From positions 186,001 to 250,000 of the forward strand of contig JAXLXV010000011.1 of NCBI GenBank assembly GCA_046327745.1: a DNA stretch of 64,000 nucleotides. Direction: 5' to 3'. Shown in pieces: positions 10,251 through 19,043 of the stretch. Both the position numbers and the translations under genes were made by a program. Every line of letters starts with the position of its first letter. Positions within the stretch are counted from its first letter, which is position 1. The stretch is from JABAQJ01 sp046327745. Lineage in GTDB: Bacteria > Gemmatimonadota > Gemmatimonadetes > Gemmatimonadales > Gemmatimonadaceae. A model generated the notes under the pieces. That model was not told where the DNA came from, ran no database searches, and saw only the letters and a list, made by a program, of their open reading frames with translations.

Positions 10251-12182
10251 GTGTCCGACTCGTCAGGCAACCTGGTTCTCGTACTTCCAGACGGCGCCAC
10301 GCGCGAGGTTCCGTCGGGAACACCACCACGGGACGTCGTTGCTTCGATTGGAGAGCGCCTGCTCAAGGCGGCCATCGCGGTCACGGTCGACGGCGAAGTC
10401 GTGGACTTGGGGACGCCCCTTCGGAAGGGAGGAGCGTTCCGCGTCCTCACCGAGCGTGACGCGGAGTCGCTGGCCATCCTCCGACACTCGGGGGCGCACA
10501 TCCTGGCCACGGCCGTTCGGCGTCTGCGCCCGGATGCCAAGATCGGGTTCGGTCCGGCGATCGATGACGGCTTCTACTACGACTTCGAGGTCGAACAGCC
10601 CTTCACACCGGAGGATGTGGCGTCCTTTGAGGCGGAGATGAAGAAGGTGGTGGCCGAGAAGTTTCCGTTTGTGCGCGAGGAGGTCGACCGAGCAGAGGCT
10701 TTGCGCCGCTTCGCGGACGACCCGCTCAAGCTCGAGCGCATCGAGGACCTTGGCGCCAATGAGATCATCTCGACCTACACGGACGGGCCGTTCATTGACC
10801 TGTGTCGTGGCCCGCACGTGCCGGATACGTCGTACCTGAAGCACTTCAAGTTGTTGCACACGGCGGGGGCGTACTGGCGCGGTGATGAAAAGCGCCAGAT
10901 GCTGCAGCGCATCTACGCGACGGCGTGGTGGAAGAAGGACGACCTGGACGCGTACCTGCACCGGATTGAAGAGGCCAAGCGTCGCGACCATCGAAAGCTG
11001 GGGCGCGAGCTGGACCTGTTCATGTTGCACCCGTTCGCACCGGGCGCGGTGTTCTGGACGGAGAAGGGAACGACGATCTACAACCTGCTCAACGACTACA
11101 TCCGCGAGCGGCAGCGCGAGTCGTTTGTCGAGATCAAGACGCCGCTGCTGTACAACAAGGGATTGTGGGAGCAGTCCGGCCACTGGGGGAAGTATCGCGA
11201 GAACATGTTCCTGGTGCTCGACAACGAGACCGGCGAGCACGACATCTCGCTCAAGCCGATGAACTGCCCGTCGCACTACCTGTTGTACAACGGCAAGAAG
11301 CACTCGTATCGCGAGTTGCCCCTGCGCTACGTGACGTTCGACGTGCTGCACCGGAACGAGGTGACTGGCGCGCTGTCCGGGCTGACGCGTGTGCGGCAGT
11401 TCGCGCAGGACGACTGTCACGTCTTCCTGATGGAGAGCCAGATCGCCCAGGAAGTCCGCTTTCTCATGGACTTCATCCTCGGCTACTACCAGTCGTTTGG
11501 GCTGACGGCGCGTATCAAGTTCGCCACGCGGCCGGAACAGCGCATTGGGTCGGACGAGCTGTGGGATCGCGCCGAGGGCGGATTGCGGTCGGCGTTGGAG
11601 GCGACGGGGATGCCGTATGAGCTGAAGGTCGGCGACGGCGCGTTTTACGGACCCAAGATCGACTTTGACGTGCTGGACGCGTTAGGTCGTGCGTGGCAGC
11701 TGGGGACCATCCAGCTGGACTACGCCGCCCCCGAACGCTTCGACCTGCAGTACGTCGGCGAGGACAACACCCTCCATCGTCCGGTGGTCATCCACCGCGC
11801 GGTGAGTGGTTCGTTGGAGCGATTCATCGCCATCCTGATCGAACACTTCGCCGGTGCGTTCCCCGTGTGGTTGGCTCCGGAGCAGGTGCGGGTGCTGCCG
11901 ATCTCGGACGATCTCACCGACGCTGCTAACAAGGTGGTGTCGACGCTGTCGCGCGCCGGCATTCGTTGCCAGCTGGACACGCACGACACGCTGAACTACC
12001 GGATCCGCGAAGCGGAAATGCAAAAGGTTCCGTACATGGCGGTGATCGGCAAGCGTGAGGCGGAGGCCGGCACGGTGGCGGTGCGCGTTCGCGGCGAGGG
12101 GAAGAAGCAGGAGATCCTTTCGGTGGACGCATTCTGTGCCCGCGTCACCGAGCAGGTGAAGACGCGGTCCCTGACCCTGTAG
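10251..12182 (+). CDS. thrS: Threonine--tRNA ligase
   Basis: 643 residues from a GTG start. An N-terminal TGS domain comes first (VLPDGATREVPSGTPPRDV), then the editing domain with HSGAHILATAVRRL and the YTDGPFIDLCRGPHVP zinc/editing motif. The class II catalytic core holds motif 1 (FVEIKTPLLYNKGLWEQSGHW), the zinc ligand in MNCPSHYLLY, motif 2 (LHRNEVTGALSGLTRVRQF) and motif 3 (HRAVSGSLERFIAILIEH). An anticodon-binding domain closes the protein. Threonine is activated and transferred to tRNA-Thr. The start at 10251 fits the known N-terminus. No T-box leader is evident upstream. Confidence 0.97.
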   Translation: MSDSSGNLVLVLPDGATREVPSGTPPRDVVASIGERLLKAAIAVTVDGEVVDLGTPLRKGGAFRVLTERDAESLAILRHSGAHILATAVRRLRPDAKIGFGPAIDDGFYYDFEVEQPFTPEDVASFEAEMKKVVAEKFPFVREEVDRAEALRRFADDPLKLERIEDLGANEIISTYTDGPFIDLCRGPHVPDTSYLKHFKLLHTAGAYWRGDEKRQMLQRIYATAWWKKDDLDAYLHRIEEAKRRDHRKLGRELDLFMLHPFAPGAVFWTEKGTTIYNLLNDYIRERQRESFVEIKTPLLYNKGLWEQSGHWGKYRENMFLVLDNETGEHDISLKPMNCPSHYLLYNGKKHSYRELPLRYVTFDVLHRNEVTGALSGLTRVRQFAQDDCHVFLMESQIAQEVRFLMDFILGYYQSFGLTARIKFATRPEQRIGSDELWDRAEGGLRSALEATGMPYELKVGDGAFYGPKIDFDVLDALGRAWQLGTIQLDYAAPERFDLQYVGEDNTLHRPVVIHRAVSGSLERFIAILIEHFAGAFPVWLAPEQVRVLPISDDLTDAANKVVSTLSRAGIRCQLDTHDTLNYRIREAEMQKVPYMAVIGKREAEAGTVAVRVRGEGKKQEILSVDAFCARVTEQVKTRSLTL

Positions 12183-12305
12183 CCGTTCCCCCAGCCGGCG
12201 CGGCGCCTAACGCCTCTCCCCCCATCGCGCGCCTGGAAACCTGACCAACCATTCGCCGTATGGCGGGTGTCCCACTACCTTGACGCAGACTCTCGGGGGG
12301 TCGCG

Positions 12306-14249
12306 ATGAAGGTGAATCCAGGCGTTGCGGTCGCTGCAGCCGTGTGGCTCGCTGGCTGTCGCACGACGCTGAAGCTCGCAAAGGACGACTCGGATATCGT
12401 GCTCGCGCGACAGGAACTGGCCGCGCCGAATCCGTCGCAGAAGGGCACCTACGCCGTTCGCACGCTCTACTATGGAAGCGGCACCGACAAGCATCGCGTG
12501 TACTTCCGCGACTCCGTGGCGATGAAGACGGCGACGGTGGACGGTAGCAAGTTCGCCAGTGCCCCAGACAAGGATCAGGAGAAGATCCGGAAGAAGTACT
12601 GGGGGTTCGACTTCAAGAAGCTCCCCGTGAATGGCCGGGTGTGGTATCCCGAAGGCGCCGGTCCTTTTCCGCTGGTCCTGATTGTCCACGGCAATCACGA
12701 CATGAAGGACTTTTCGGATCCCGGCTACGGATACCTCGGCGAGCTGTTGGCCTCGCGTGGGTTCATCCTGGTCAGCGTGGACGAGAACTTCCTGAACGGG
12801 TTCATGCGCGGCGAGAACGACGCTCGTGGATGGATGTTGCTGAAGCACTTGGAGCGATGGCGCGCGTGGAATGACTCGTCAGGCGGTCCTTTCGCGCACA
12901 AGGTGGACATGGGGAACATCGCGCTCATGGGCCACTCGCGCGGCGGCGAGGCGGTGGCAGTTGCCGGCGCCTTCAACCGGTTGAGCCATTATCCGGACGA
13001 TGCCAACGTCACCTTCGATTTCAACTTCGGCATCAAGTCGCTGGTCGCGATTGCGCCTGTGGACGGCCAGTATCGACCAGCAGACAAGCCCACTCCCGTC
13101 AGCAACTACAACTACTTCCTGATTCACGGCTCGCACGACGGCGACGTCTCCAACTTCTCCGGCCTCACGCAGTACGAGCGCATTCGCTTTACGGACCACG
13201 AGCCGCGCTTCAAGGCCGCTATCTGGATGTATCGGGCCAATCACGGGCAGTGGAACACGGTCTGGAACAACAAGGACAACGGGCCGCGCAGCGGGCGCTT
13301 TCTGGATCTGCGCGGACTGATTGCACCGGAGGAGCAGCGGCGATTTGCCGAGGTGTACATCACCGCGTTTCTGGAAGCCACGCTGCGCGGACGACGCGAG
13401 TACCTCCCGATGTTCCGCGATCACCGGGTGGTTGGGCAGTGGCTGCCCAAGACGATGTACGTCACCCGATTCCAGGAAAGTGAATTCCAGAAGGCCGCGG
13501 ATTTCGAAGAGGACGTGGACGTCACGACGGGGAGTGCGCCCGGTGTGGCCTTGAGCGGCGACTCCCTGTCCACCTGGAAGGAGGCCGTCGTCCCGTTCCG
13601 CAATCGCAACTCCAACATGGGACACAACGCCGTCTGGCTCGGCTGGAACAACCGCGTAGCAGGTCCCGATACCGCCAAGCGAGCCACCCCCGCCAGCTTC
13701 ACCCTTTCGATCTCCGACTCCCTGCGGACGGCGTGGCACGTGGATTCGTCGGCGGTGCTGGTCTTCTCGCTCGCCCCGACCGACGCCGTCCCCGGACCGA
13801 GATCACCGGCCAAGGACACGACGCAAAAGGCCGATAGTAGCAAGAAGAAGCCGGAGAAGAAGAAGCCGGAACCCAAGGTCAAGCCAGACTCCACACCGTT
13901 TGATCTGACGGTAGAGGCCGTGGATGCCGAGGGGCATGTGGCCGCGCTGCCGCTGAGCCGCTTTGGCGCCCTGCGCCGGCCGCTGGAATCGTACGTGTAC
14001 CTGCGTCCGGGCCGAGATAAGATGCGATTCGCCAACCTGTACGAGTTGGTGCTTCAGACGTACACCATTCCGCTGCGGGACTTTGCCGCGACCAACGCCT
14101 CACTGAACCTTGCCCAGCTGCAACGTGTGCGCCTCCGTTTCGATCGCACGGTGGCCGGCACGGTGGTGCTGGACAATCTCGGGTTCTCACGCATGCGCCC
14201 GGAATTCCTGAGCCCAGCGGCCATGACGCCGGGAGGAACCGCACGATGA
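12306..14249 (+). CDS. Lipoprotein alpha/beta hydrolase
   Basis: 647 residues from the ATG at 12306, which begins a lipoprotein signal (MKVNPGVAVAAAVWLAGC). The first half is an alpha/beta-hydrolase: PFPLVLIVHGNHD (oxyanion region), then the nucleophile elbow GHSRGGE, then HGSHDGD and HGQWNT as candidate acid and His segments. The substrate is unknown; similar proteins are called poly(aspartic acid) hydrolase- or chlorophyllase-like. A Lys-rich low-complexity spacer (residues ~510-535) separates it from a C-terminal beta-rich domain. The stop overlaps the next ATG (ATGA), so it is translated together with the PorV-like membrane protein. Confidence 0.75.
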   Translation: MKVNPGVAVAAAVWLAGCRTTLKLAKDDSDIVLARQELAAPNPSQKGTYAVRTLYYGSGTDKHRVYFRDSVAMKTATVDGSKFASAPDKDQEKIRKKYWGFDFKKLPVNGRVWYPEGAGPFPLVLIVHGNHDMKDFSDPGYGYLGELLASRGFILVSVDENFLNGFMRGENDARGWMLLKHLERWRAWNDSSGGPFAHKVDMGNIALMGHSRGGEAVAVAGAFNRLSHYPDDANVTFDFNFGIKSLVAIAPVDGQYRPADKPTPVSNYNYFLIHGSHDGDVSNFSGLTQYERIRFTDHEPRFKAAIWMYRANHGQWNTVWNNKDNGPRSGRFLDLRGLIAPEEQRRFAEVYITAFLEATLRGRREYLPMFRDHRVVGQWLPKTMYVTRFQESEFQKAADFEEDVDVTTGSAPGVALSGDSLSTWKEAVVPFRNRNSNMGHNAVWLGWNNRVAGPDTAKRATPASFTLSISDSLRTAWHVDSSAVLVFSLAPTDAVPGPRSPAKDTTQKADSSKKKPEKKKPEPKVKPDSTPFDLTVEAVDAEGHVAALPLSRFGALRRPLESYVYLRPGRDKMRFANLYELVLQTYTIPLRDFAATNASLNLAQLQRVRLRFDRTVAGTVVLDNLGFSRMRPEFLSPAAMTPGGTAR

Positions 14250-15154
14250 TCACCTATCGCGCCGTGACGATCTCCTGTCTGCTGGTGGCGACCGTTCCTG
14301 TGGCCGCGCAGCAGGCTGCCTACGTGCCGCTGGCCGCTCAGCTCCCCGTTGGCGTTCGTTCGTTAGGCATGGGGGGGCCGTGGGCTCCCACGCGAGACGC
14401 CGGGACCGTATTCGTGAACCCCGCTAACGCCGGCACCACCAACAGCATGTCGTTGGGCGCCTCCCGATTCGGGAGCGCGGGGACGCTCGCCTACGCCGCG
14501 ACGTCATCGTCGTTTGGGAGCAGGGGCTTGGCGATCGGCGTCGCGTGGCTGGATTACGGCACGTCGGAGTCGGCGCGGCCAACGTGGGAGGCGCTGGGTG
14601 TCCGCGGCGCCAACGATGGACTGAGTGCCATGGCCGTTGCCGCCGGATCGCTCACCTTCAAGGGCATTCGTTGGGGGGCCGCCGCGAAGCTGCTCCAGGA
14701 ACGGATCGCCAACTCGCATGACGCCACGCCGGCGTTTGACGTGGGTGCCACCAAGGACGTTGGCCCCGTGTCCGCTGGACTCACCATCCAGAATGTCGGC
14801 GCGTCCTTGGAGCTGGGCGGCGCGACGACGCCACTCCCCATGCGCTACGTGCTGGGCGCGACCACGCAGACCACGGATCTAGGTCCCTTCGATGTCAGCG
14901 CGGCCGCCTCACTCTCTGTTCGACGCGATGGATTCACCTCGGCGGGCGGGGGCATCGATGTGTCGTACCTGGTGCTCGAGGGGTACACGATCGCCTTTCG
15001 AGCCGGCGCACAGCGCGCCGAGGCTCTGTCGGTGAATCCGTTCACGGTTGGGGCGACGCTGGCGATGGATCGCTTTTCACTGGATTACGCCTACCAGGAT
15101 CTCAAGGCGCCCCTGCGGGGGAGCGTGCATTCGGTGGGGATTCGCGTGCGCTGA
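14246..15154 (+). CDS. PorV/PorQ-like outer-membrane beta-barrel protein
   Basis: 302 residues with a Sec signal (MITYRAVTISCLLVATVPVAAQQ). The start of the mature protein, LPVGVRSLGMGGPWAPTRDAG followed shortly by FVNPAN, matches the PorV/PorQ pattern of a Gly-rich loop then NPA. The remainder is a run of alternating amphipathic strands ending in SVGIRVR, a typical outer-membrane barrel end. In Bacteroidota PorV serves type IX secretion; whether this homologue does the same is unknown. It overlaps the upstream hydrolase by 4 bases, suggesting the two envelope proteins work together. Confidence 0.65.
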   Translation: MITYRAVTISCLLVATVPVAAQQAAYVPLAAQLPVGVRSLGMGGPWAPTRDAGTVFVNPANAGTTNSMSLGASRFGSAGTLAYAATSSSFGSRGLAIGVAWLDYGTSESARPTWEALGVRGANDGLSAMAVAAGSLTFKGIRWGAAAKLLQERIANSHDATPAFDVGATKDVGPVSAGLTIQNVGASLELGGATTPLPMRYVLGATTQTTDLGPFDVSAAASLSVRRDGFTSAGGGIDVSYLVLEGYTIAFRAGAQRAEALSVNPFTVGATLAMDRFSLDYAYQDLKAPLRGSVHSVGIRVR

Positions 15155-15294
15155 TTGACGCGGCGCGCGAGTCATCGATGCGCAAAAGGATTGAGGGTGA
15201 AATCGGCGGCGCTATCCCAGAAGCGATCGTCCGGCGGTATCGTATCCAAGCGCCGGAGACGGCGTGTCACCTTTCCCCTCGCGAGGTCCATAGC

Positions 15295-15807
15295 ATGCGC
15301 CGATTTGTTGCGTCGCTGATCGTCACCGTTGCCGTCATACTCGCTGCTCCAACCGCCGCCTACGCGCAGGCCGGACCTCCGCAGAAAGTCGAGTTTATGG
15401 GCGCGGCCCAATCGCCCATTTCGTCGGGGGTGGCGGTTCCTGCAGGCGCCGCGTGGTTCTGGACGTCCGGCACCGTTCCGACGCCTGCCGATCCGAATGC
15501 CGCCGCCGGGAGTCGGGAGCGCTACGGCGATACAAAGACGCAGGCGATCTCGGCCCTCAAGGCTGTCGAAGCGCGTCTCAAGGAACGCGGGCTGGGACTC
15601 AAGGACGTCATCTTCATTCGCGCCTTCCTGGTCACGGATAAAGAGAAGGGAAGTGTGGACTTTGCCGGTTGGAACGAGGCGTATGGGATGTTCTTCAACA
15701 ACGCCACCAACCCCACGAAGGTGGCTCGCTCCACGTTGGCCGTCGCAGGCTTGGTGAGTCCCGAATGGCTGATCGAGATCGAGGCGGTTGCCGTGTATCC
15801 CAAGTGA
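15295..15807 (+). CDS. Secreted RidA/YjgF-family protein
   Basis: 170 residues from the ATG at 15295, which gives a clear signal peptide (MRRFVASLIVTVAVILAA ending AYAQA). The mature part resembles RidA: ISSGVAVPAGAAWFWTSGTVP, then TKTQAISALKAVEARL, DVIFIRAFLV and STLAVAGLVSPEWLIEIEAVAV. Cytosolic RidA deaminates reactive enamine/imine intermediates through an Arg; here the conserved Arg region reads KVARSTLAV. The periplasmic location is the unusual point, and activity outside the cytoplasm is unproven. The frame is open upstream to 15178, but the signal peptide favours 15295. Confidence 0.8.
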   Translation: MRRFVASLIVTVAVILAAPTAAYAQAGPPQKVEFMGAAQSPISSGVAVPAGAAWFWTSGTVPTPADPNAAAGSRERYGDTKTQAISALKAVEARLKERGLGLKDVIFIRAFLVTDKEKGSVDFAGWNEAYGMFFNNATNPTKVARSTLAVAGLVSPEWLIEIEAVAVYPK

Positions 15808-15905
15808 GGATTCGGACGACGTAACGCGGCGTTGTTTGCCTATTGGCCGGGGGCTAGCTTTCGGCGCAACTCTAGGCGTCGAAATCGTTTTCGATCTCGG
15901 AGTTC

Positions 15906-15932
15906 GCAACCCGTGCGAGACGCACGGGTTGC
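15906..15932. repeat. Perfect 12-bp inverted repeat (hairpin)
   Basis: GCAACCCGTGCG at 15906-15917 and its exact complement at 15921-15932 are separated by AGA. It lies in the 216-base gap between the RidA gene and the thiolase. No T run follows on either strand, so it is not a standard terminator; it could be an mRNA hairpin or a protein-binding site. A smaller dyad (CGAAATCG/TTTTCG) is immediately upstream. Confidence 0.6.
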
Positions 15933-16023
15933 GCGCTGATCCTGACCAAACAACGCCCCCCTCGCGCCCCCTCGTTGACTGTCGCGGAGCGAGTGTGGCC
16001 GCGCCTCTCAACGACTGACTGTC

Positions 16024-17232
16024 ATGTCCGATTCCTCTCGTGTTCCCGTCATCGTCGGCGCCGCTCGTACGCCGATCGGGAAGTACCTTGGCGCCCTCGC
16101 CACCCTATCAGCCCCTGACCTCGGCGCGATCGCGATCCGTGAAGCCCTGAAGCGGAGCGGCGTCCCCGCCGGCGACGTGCAGGAAGTGATTATGGGGAAC
16201 GTGCTGCAAGGGGGAGTCGGCCAGGCCCCCGCTCGTCAGGCCCTGCTCAAGTCCGGCATCCCGTCCAGCGTGTCGGCGATGACGATCAACAAGGTGTGCG
16301 GGTCGGGGCTCAAGGCGGTGATGCTGGCGTCGCAGGCCATTCGTGCTGGAGACGCCCAGGTCGTTGTGGCTGGCGGGCAAGAGTCCATGTCCAATGCACC
16401 CCACTACCTGTACGGCTACCGTGGCGGCATCAAGTTGGGCGACCAGACGATTGTGGACGGCATGATCCGCGATGGCCTGTGGTGCGCCAGCTGCGATGTG
16501 CACATGGGCGGCCACGCCGAGTACACCGCGTCCAAGGCGGGGATTACGCGAGGGCGTCAGGACGAGTTTGCCGCCGACTCGCATCGCAAGGCGGTCGCGG
16601 CCATGGAGGCCGGCAAGTTCAAGTCCGAGATCGTCACCGTAGAAATTCCGGGGAAGAAGGGACCGACCCTGGTAGATACGGACGAAGGCCCGCGCAAAGA
16701 CACGACCGCGGAGTCGCTCGGGAAGTTGCGACCGGCGTTTCCCCCAAAGGGAGGCGGAACGGATCTCTCCGTGACCGCTGGCAACGCCTCCAGCTTGAAC
16801 GATGGCGGCGCGGCGTTGGTGGTGGTGTCCGAAGCGTACGCCAAGGCACATGGCTTGAAGGTGTTGGCGCGGGTGGATGCTTACGCCACCGGGGCCGGTG
16901 ACCCGCAGGACCTTTTCTTCGCCCCGATCCGCGCCGTGCGCAACCTGATGGCCAAGGAAGGGACGACCATCGGGGCGTACGACTTGATCGAGGCGAACGA
17001 GGCGTTTGCATCGCAAGCGCTCGCCGACGGGGACGCGTTAGGCTGGGACTGGGGGCGCGTGAATGTGAACGGTGGCGCCATTGCGCTGGGTCACCCGATC
17101 GGGGCGTCTGGCGCCCGCGTGCTGGTGACGCTGTTGCACGCGATGGCGGACCGCGGCGCCGCGCGCGGCTTGGCGACGCTCTGCCTGGGGGGCGGAGACG
17201 CCGTCGCGCTTTCGGTGACCCGCGTCGCATAA
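16024..17232 (+). CDS. Acetyl-CoA C-acetyltransferase (thiolase)
   Basis: 402 residues. It condenses two acetyl-CoA to acetoacetyl-CoA, or cleaves 3-ketoacyl-CoA, through a Cys nucleophile. Seen: AARTPIGKYLGAL near the start, the nucleophile loop INKVCGSGLKAVML (~residue 90), GGQESMSNAPHYL, NGGAIALGHPIGASGAR with the catalytic His, and a C-terminal LCLGGGDAVAL. The last is the second-Cys motif, usually CxGGGMG; Met-Gly is replaced by Asp-Ala here. It is the first gene of a run with hbd and acyl-CoA dehydrogenase, so a role in short-chain acyl-CoA or hydroxybutyrate metabolism is likely. The choice between atoB and phaA cannot be made from sequence alone. Confidence 0.93.
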   Translation: MSDSSRVPVIVGAARTPIGKYLGALATLSAPDLGAIAIREALKRSGVPAGDVQEVIMGNVLQGGVGQAPARQALLKSGIPSSVSAMTINKVCGSGLKAVMLASQAIRAGDAQVVVAGGQESMSNAPHYLYGYRGGIKLGDQTIVDGMIRDGLWCASCDVHMGGHAEYTASKAGITRGRQDEFAADSHRKAVAAMEAGKFKSEIVTVEIPGKKGPTLVDTDEGPRKDTTAESLGKLRPAFPPKGGGTDLSVTAGNASSLNDGGAALVVVSEAYAKAHGLKVLARVDAYATGAGDPQDLFFAPIRAVRNLMAKEGTTIGAYDLIEANEAFASQALADGDALGWDWGRVNVNGGAIALGHPIGASGARVLVTLLHAMADRGAARGLATLCLGGGDAVALSVTRVA

Positions 17233-17241
17233 CGCGGATCC

Positions 17242-18147
17242 GTGACGGGCACCGCCAGCTTCTCGCCCGTGACCACGCCCGCCGAGCTTCCGGCCGCTCC
17301 TTCGACGGCGCCCCTTCCGCCAGTCACAACACGCGTCATGGTGTTCGTGGGTCTGGTGATACTCAGCGTCATTGGGCTGGGCGTGGTGATTGCCATGATG
17401 GTGCGGCTGGACCACGAGGCCGCCGCGCTGCCAGTGGTGCAAATCGCTCCCTTGGCGCTGTCGTTCTTGGTCGCCCATGTCATCATGGCGCGCCGCTATC
17501 ATCGCGACGGAGGCGCCTACGCGGGGCTCGATCGTCATGCGCTGTCGTCCCCGCTGTTGTTGCAGGCGACGTTGCTTGGCGTGCTGGCGATTGGTGTGCC
17601 GTCATTGTTGCTGCTGGCAACCGGGGAACTGCGCGTCCAGTCCCTTCCGGTGGCGGACGCCAGCCAGTGGCGCGCCTTGGGGATGCTGCTTCTGCTGCTC
17701 ATCCCGGCGGCCTTCTGGGAGGAACTGGCGTTCCGTGGCTATCTGTTCTCCGCATTGCGTGAACGCGTAGGTGCTGGTGGGGCGCTGCTCACCACCAGCC
17801 TGTTGTTCGGCGCGGTGCACCTGACGAATGCCGGTGCCACCGTGCTCTCCACCGCGGCCGTGGCCCTGGCGGGGATTTTTCTTGGGCTGATTCGCCTGTC
17901 CACTGGGAGCTTGTACGCCGCCTGGGCGGCGCACCTGGCGTGGAACCTGACGATGGCGATCGGACTTCGAACGCCTGTGAGCGGGACGGACATCGCGCTG
18001 AGCGGTTATCAAACCGTGGACGCTGGCCCCGATTGGTTGACGGGCGGCCCGTGGGGACCCGAGGGTGGTGTGGCGGCCATGGCGGGGATCGCCGTGGCAT
18101 CCTGGTACTTGCTGCGGCGCATGCGCCGCGAGGAGCGAACGACATGA
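17242..18147 (+). CDS. CPBP-family intramembrane metalloprotease
   Basis: 301 residues, GTG start, with about eight hydrophobic segments. All three motifs of the CPBP (Abi/CAAX-like) family are present: EExxxR in WEELAFRGYLF (~residue 157), FxxxH in LFGAVHLTN (~190) and HxxxN in AAHLAWNLT (~233), forming the putative metal site in the membrane. Substrates in bacteria are mostly unknown; roles in prenyl-protein processing or bacteriocin self-protection are described for relatives. It is embedded between thiolase (9-base gap) and hbd (ATGA overlap), an unusual neighbour for acyl-CoA enzymes. Confidence 0.85.
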   Translation: MTGTASFSPVTTPAELPAAPSTAPLPPVTTRVMVFVGLVILSVIGLGVVIAMMVRLDHEAAALPVVQIAPLALSFLVAHVIMARRYHRDGGAYAGLDRHALSSPLLLQATLLGVLAIGVPSLLLLATGELRVQSLPVADASQWRALGMLLLLLIPAAFWEELAFRGYLFSALRERVGAGGALLTTSLLFGAVHLTNAGATVLSTAAVALAGIFLGLIRLSTGSLYAAWAAHLAWNLTMAIGLRTPVSGTDIALSGYQTVDAGPDWLTGGPWGPEGGVAAMAGIAVASWYLLRRMRREERTT

Positions 18148-18989
18148 CGGACCGTATTGCCGTGGTTGGCGCCGGACAGATGGGCAATGGCATTGCCCAC
18201 GTCTTTGCCCAAAACGGCTTTCCCGTGACGATGATCGATGTGTCCGCCGACGCGTTGGAACGTGGCCGGTCCACGATTGACAAGAATCTCGAGCGTCAGG
18301 TGAAGAAGGGGACGATCGACGCCAGCGCCAAGGACGCGACACTCGCGCGCATTGCGGTGAACGCCTCCTTAGATGCGGCGGCCGACGCAACCCTGGTGGT
18401 GGAGGCAGCGACCGAACGCCCTGACCTCAAGTTCCGGATCTTCGCCGACCTCGATCGTATTGCGCCGCCAAAGGCGATCCTGGCGTCCAACACCAGTTCC
18501 ATCTCCATCACCACACTCGCTGCCCAGACCAAGCGGCCAGCCCAAGTGGTGGGAATGCACTTCATGAATCCGGTCCCCGTGATGCAGCTGGTGGAGATCA
18601 TTCGTGGATTGGCCACTAGCGATGAGACGACCGGCCGTGTGGTGGAGCTGGCTCGCACGTTAGGTAAGACACCGGTGGAAGTGAACGACTACCCGGGTTT
18701 TGTGGCGAATCGCATCCTGCTGCCGATGATCAATGAGGCAGTCTACTGCCTGATGGAAGGCGTCGGCACGGTGGAAGCGATCGACACGGTCATGAAGCTG
18801 GGCATGAATCATCCCATGGGACCGCTGGCGCTGGCCGACCTGATCGGGCTCGATACCTGCCTGGCGATCCTGGAGGTCCTGCATTCTGGTCTTGGCGACT
18901 CCAAGTACCGACCCTGCCCACTGCTGCGAAAGTACGTCTCGGCGGGATGGCTCGGTCGGAAGAGTGGCCGCGGCTTTTACTCCTACTAA
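18144..18989 (+). CDS. hbd: 3-hydroxybutyryl-CoA dehydrogenase
   Basis: 281 residues, the standard length. The N-terminal NAD-binding fold begins IAVVGAGQMGNGIAHVFAQNG. Catalytic-region motifs include ASNTSSISIT, GMHFMNPVPVMQLVEII (His-Glu pair region), DYPGFVANRILLPMINEA and GMNHPMGPLALADLIGLD. It interconverts acetoacetyl-CoA and 3-hydroxybutyryl-CoA. The ATG at 18144 overlaps the CPBP stop, and the frame upstream lies within that gene. With the adjacent thiolase and acyl-CoA dehydrogenase it makes three of the four steps of a C4 acyl-CoA cycle; an enoyl-CoA hydratase is not present here. Confidence 0.95.
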   Translation: MTDRIAVVGAGQMGNGIAHVFAQNGFPVTMIDVSADALERGRSTIDKNLERQVKKGTIDASAKDATLARIAVNASLDAAADATLVVEAATERPDLKFRIFADLDRIAPPKAILASNTSSISITTLAAQTKRPAQVVGMHFMNPVPVMQLVEIIRGLATSDETTGRVVELARTLGKTPVEVNDYPGFVANRILLPMINEAVYCLMEGVGTVEAIDTVMKLGMNHPMGPLALADLIGLDTCLAILEVLHSGLGDSKYRPCPLLRKYVSAGWLGRKSGRGFYSY

Positions 18990-19043
18990 ACCCAGCGAAT
19001 GCGACCGTTGTCGCGTTTGCTAGCGTCTTGACCCCCCAACGCG

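Noticed and set aside
10263..11420. Long minus-strand open frame opposite thrS
   Set aside because: Shadow of thrS in GC-rich DNA; composition is atypical for protein and the thrS frame is complete.
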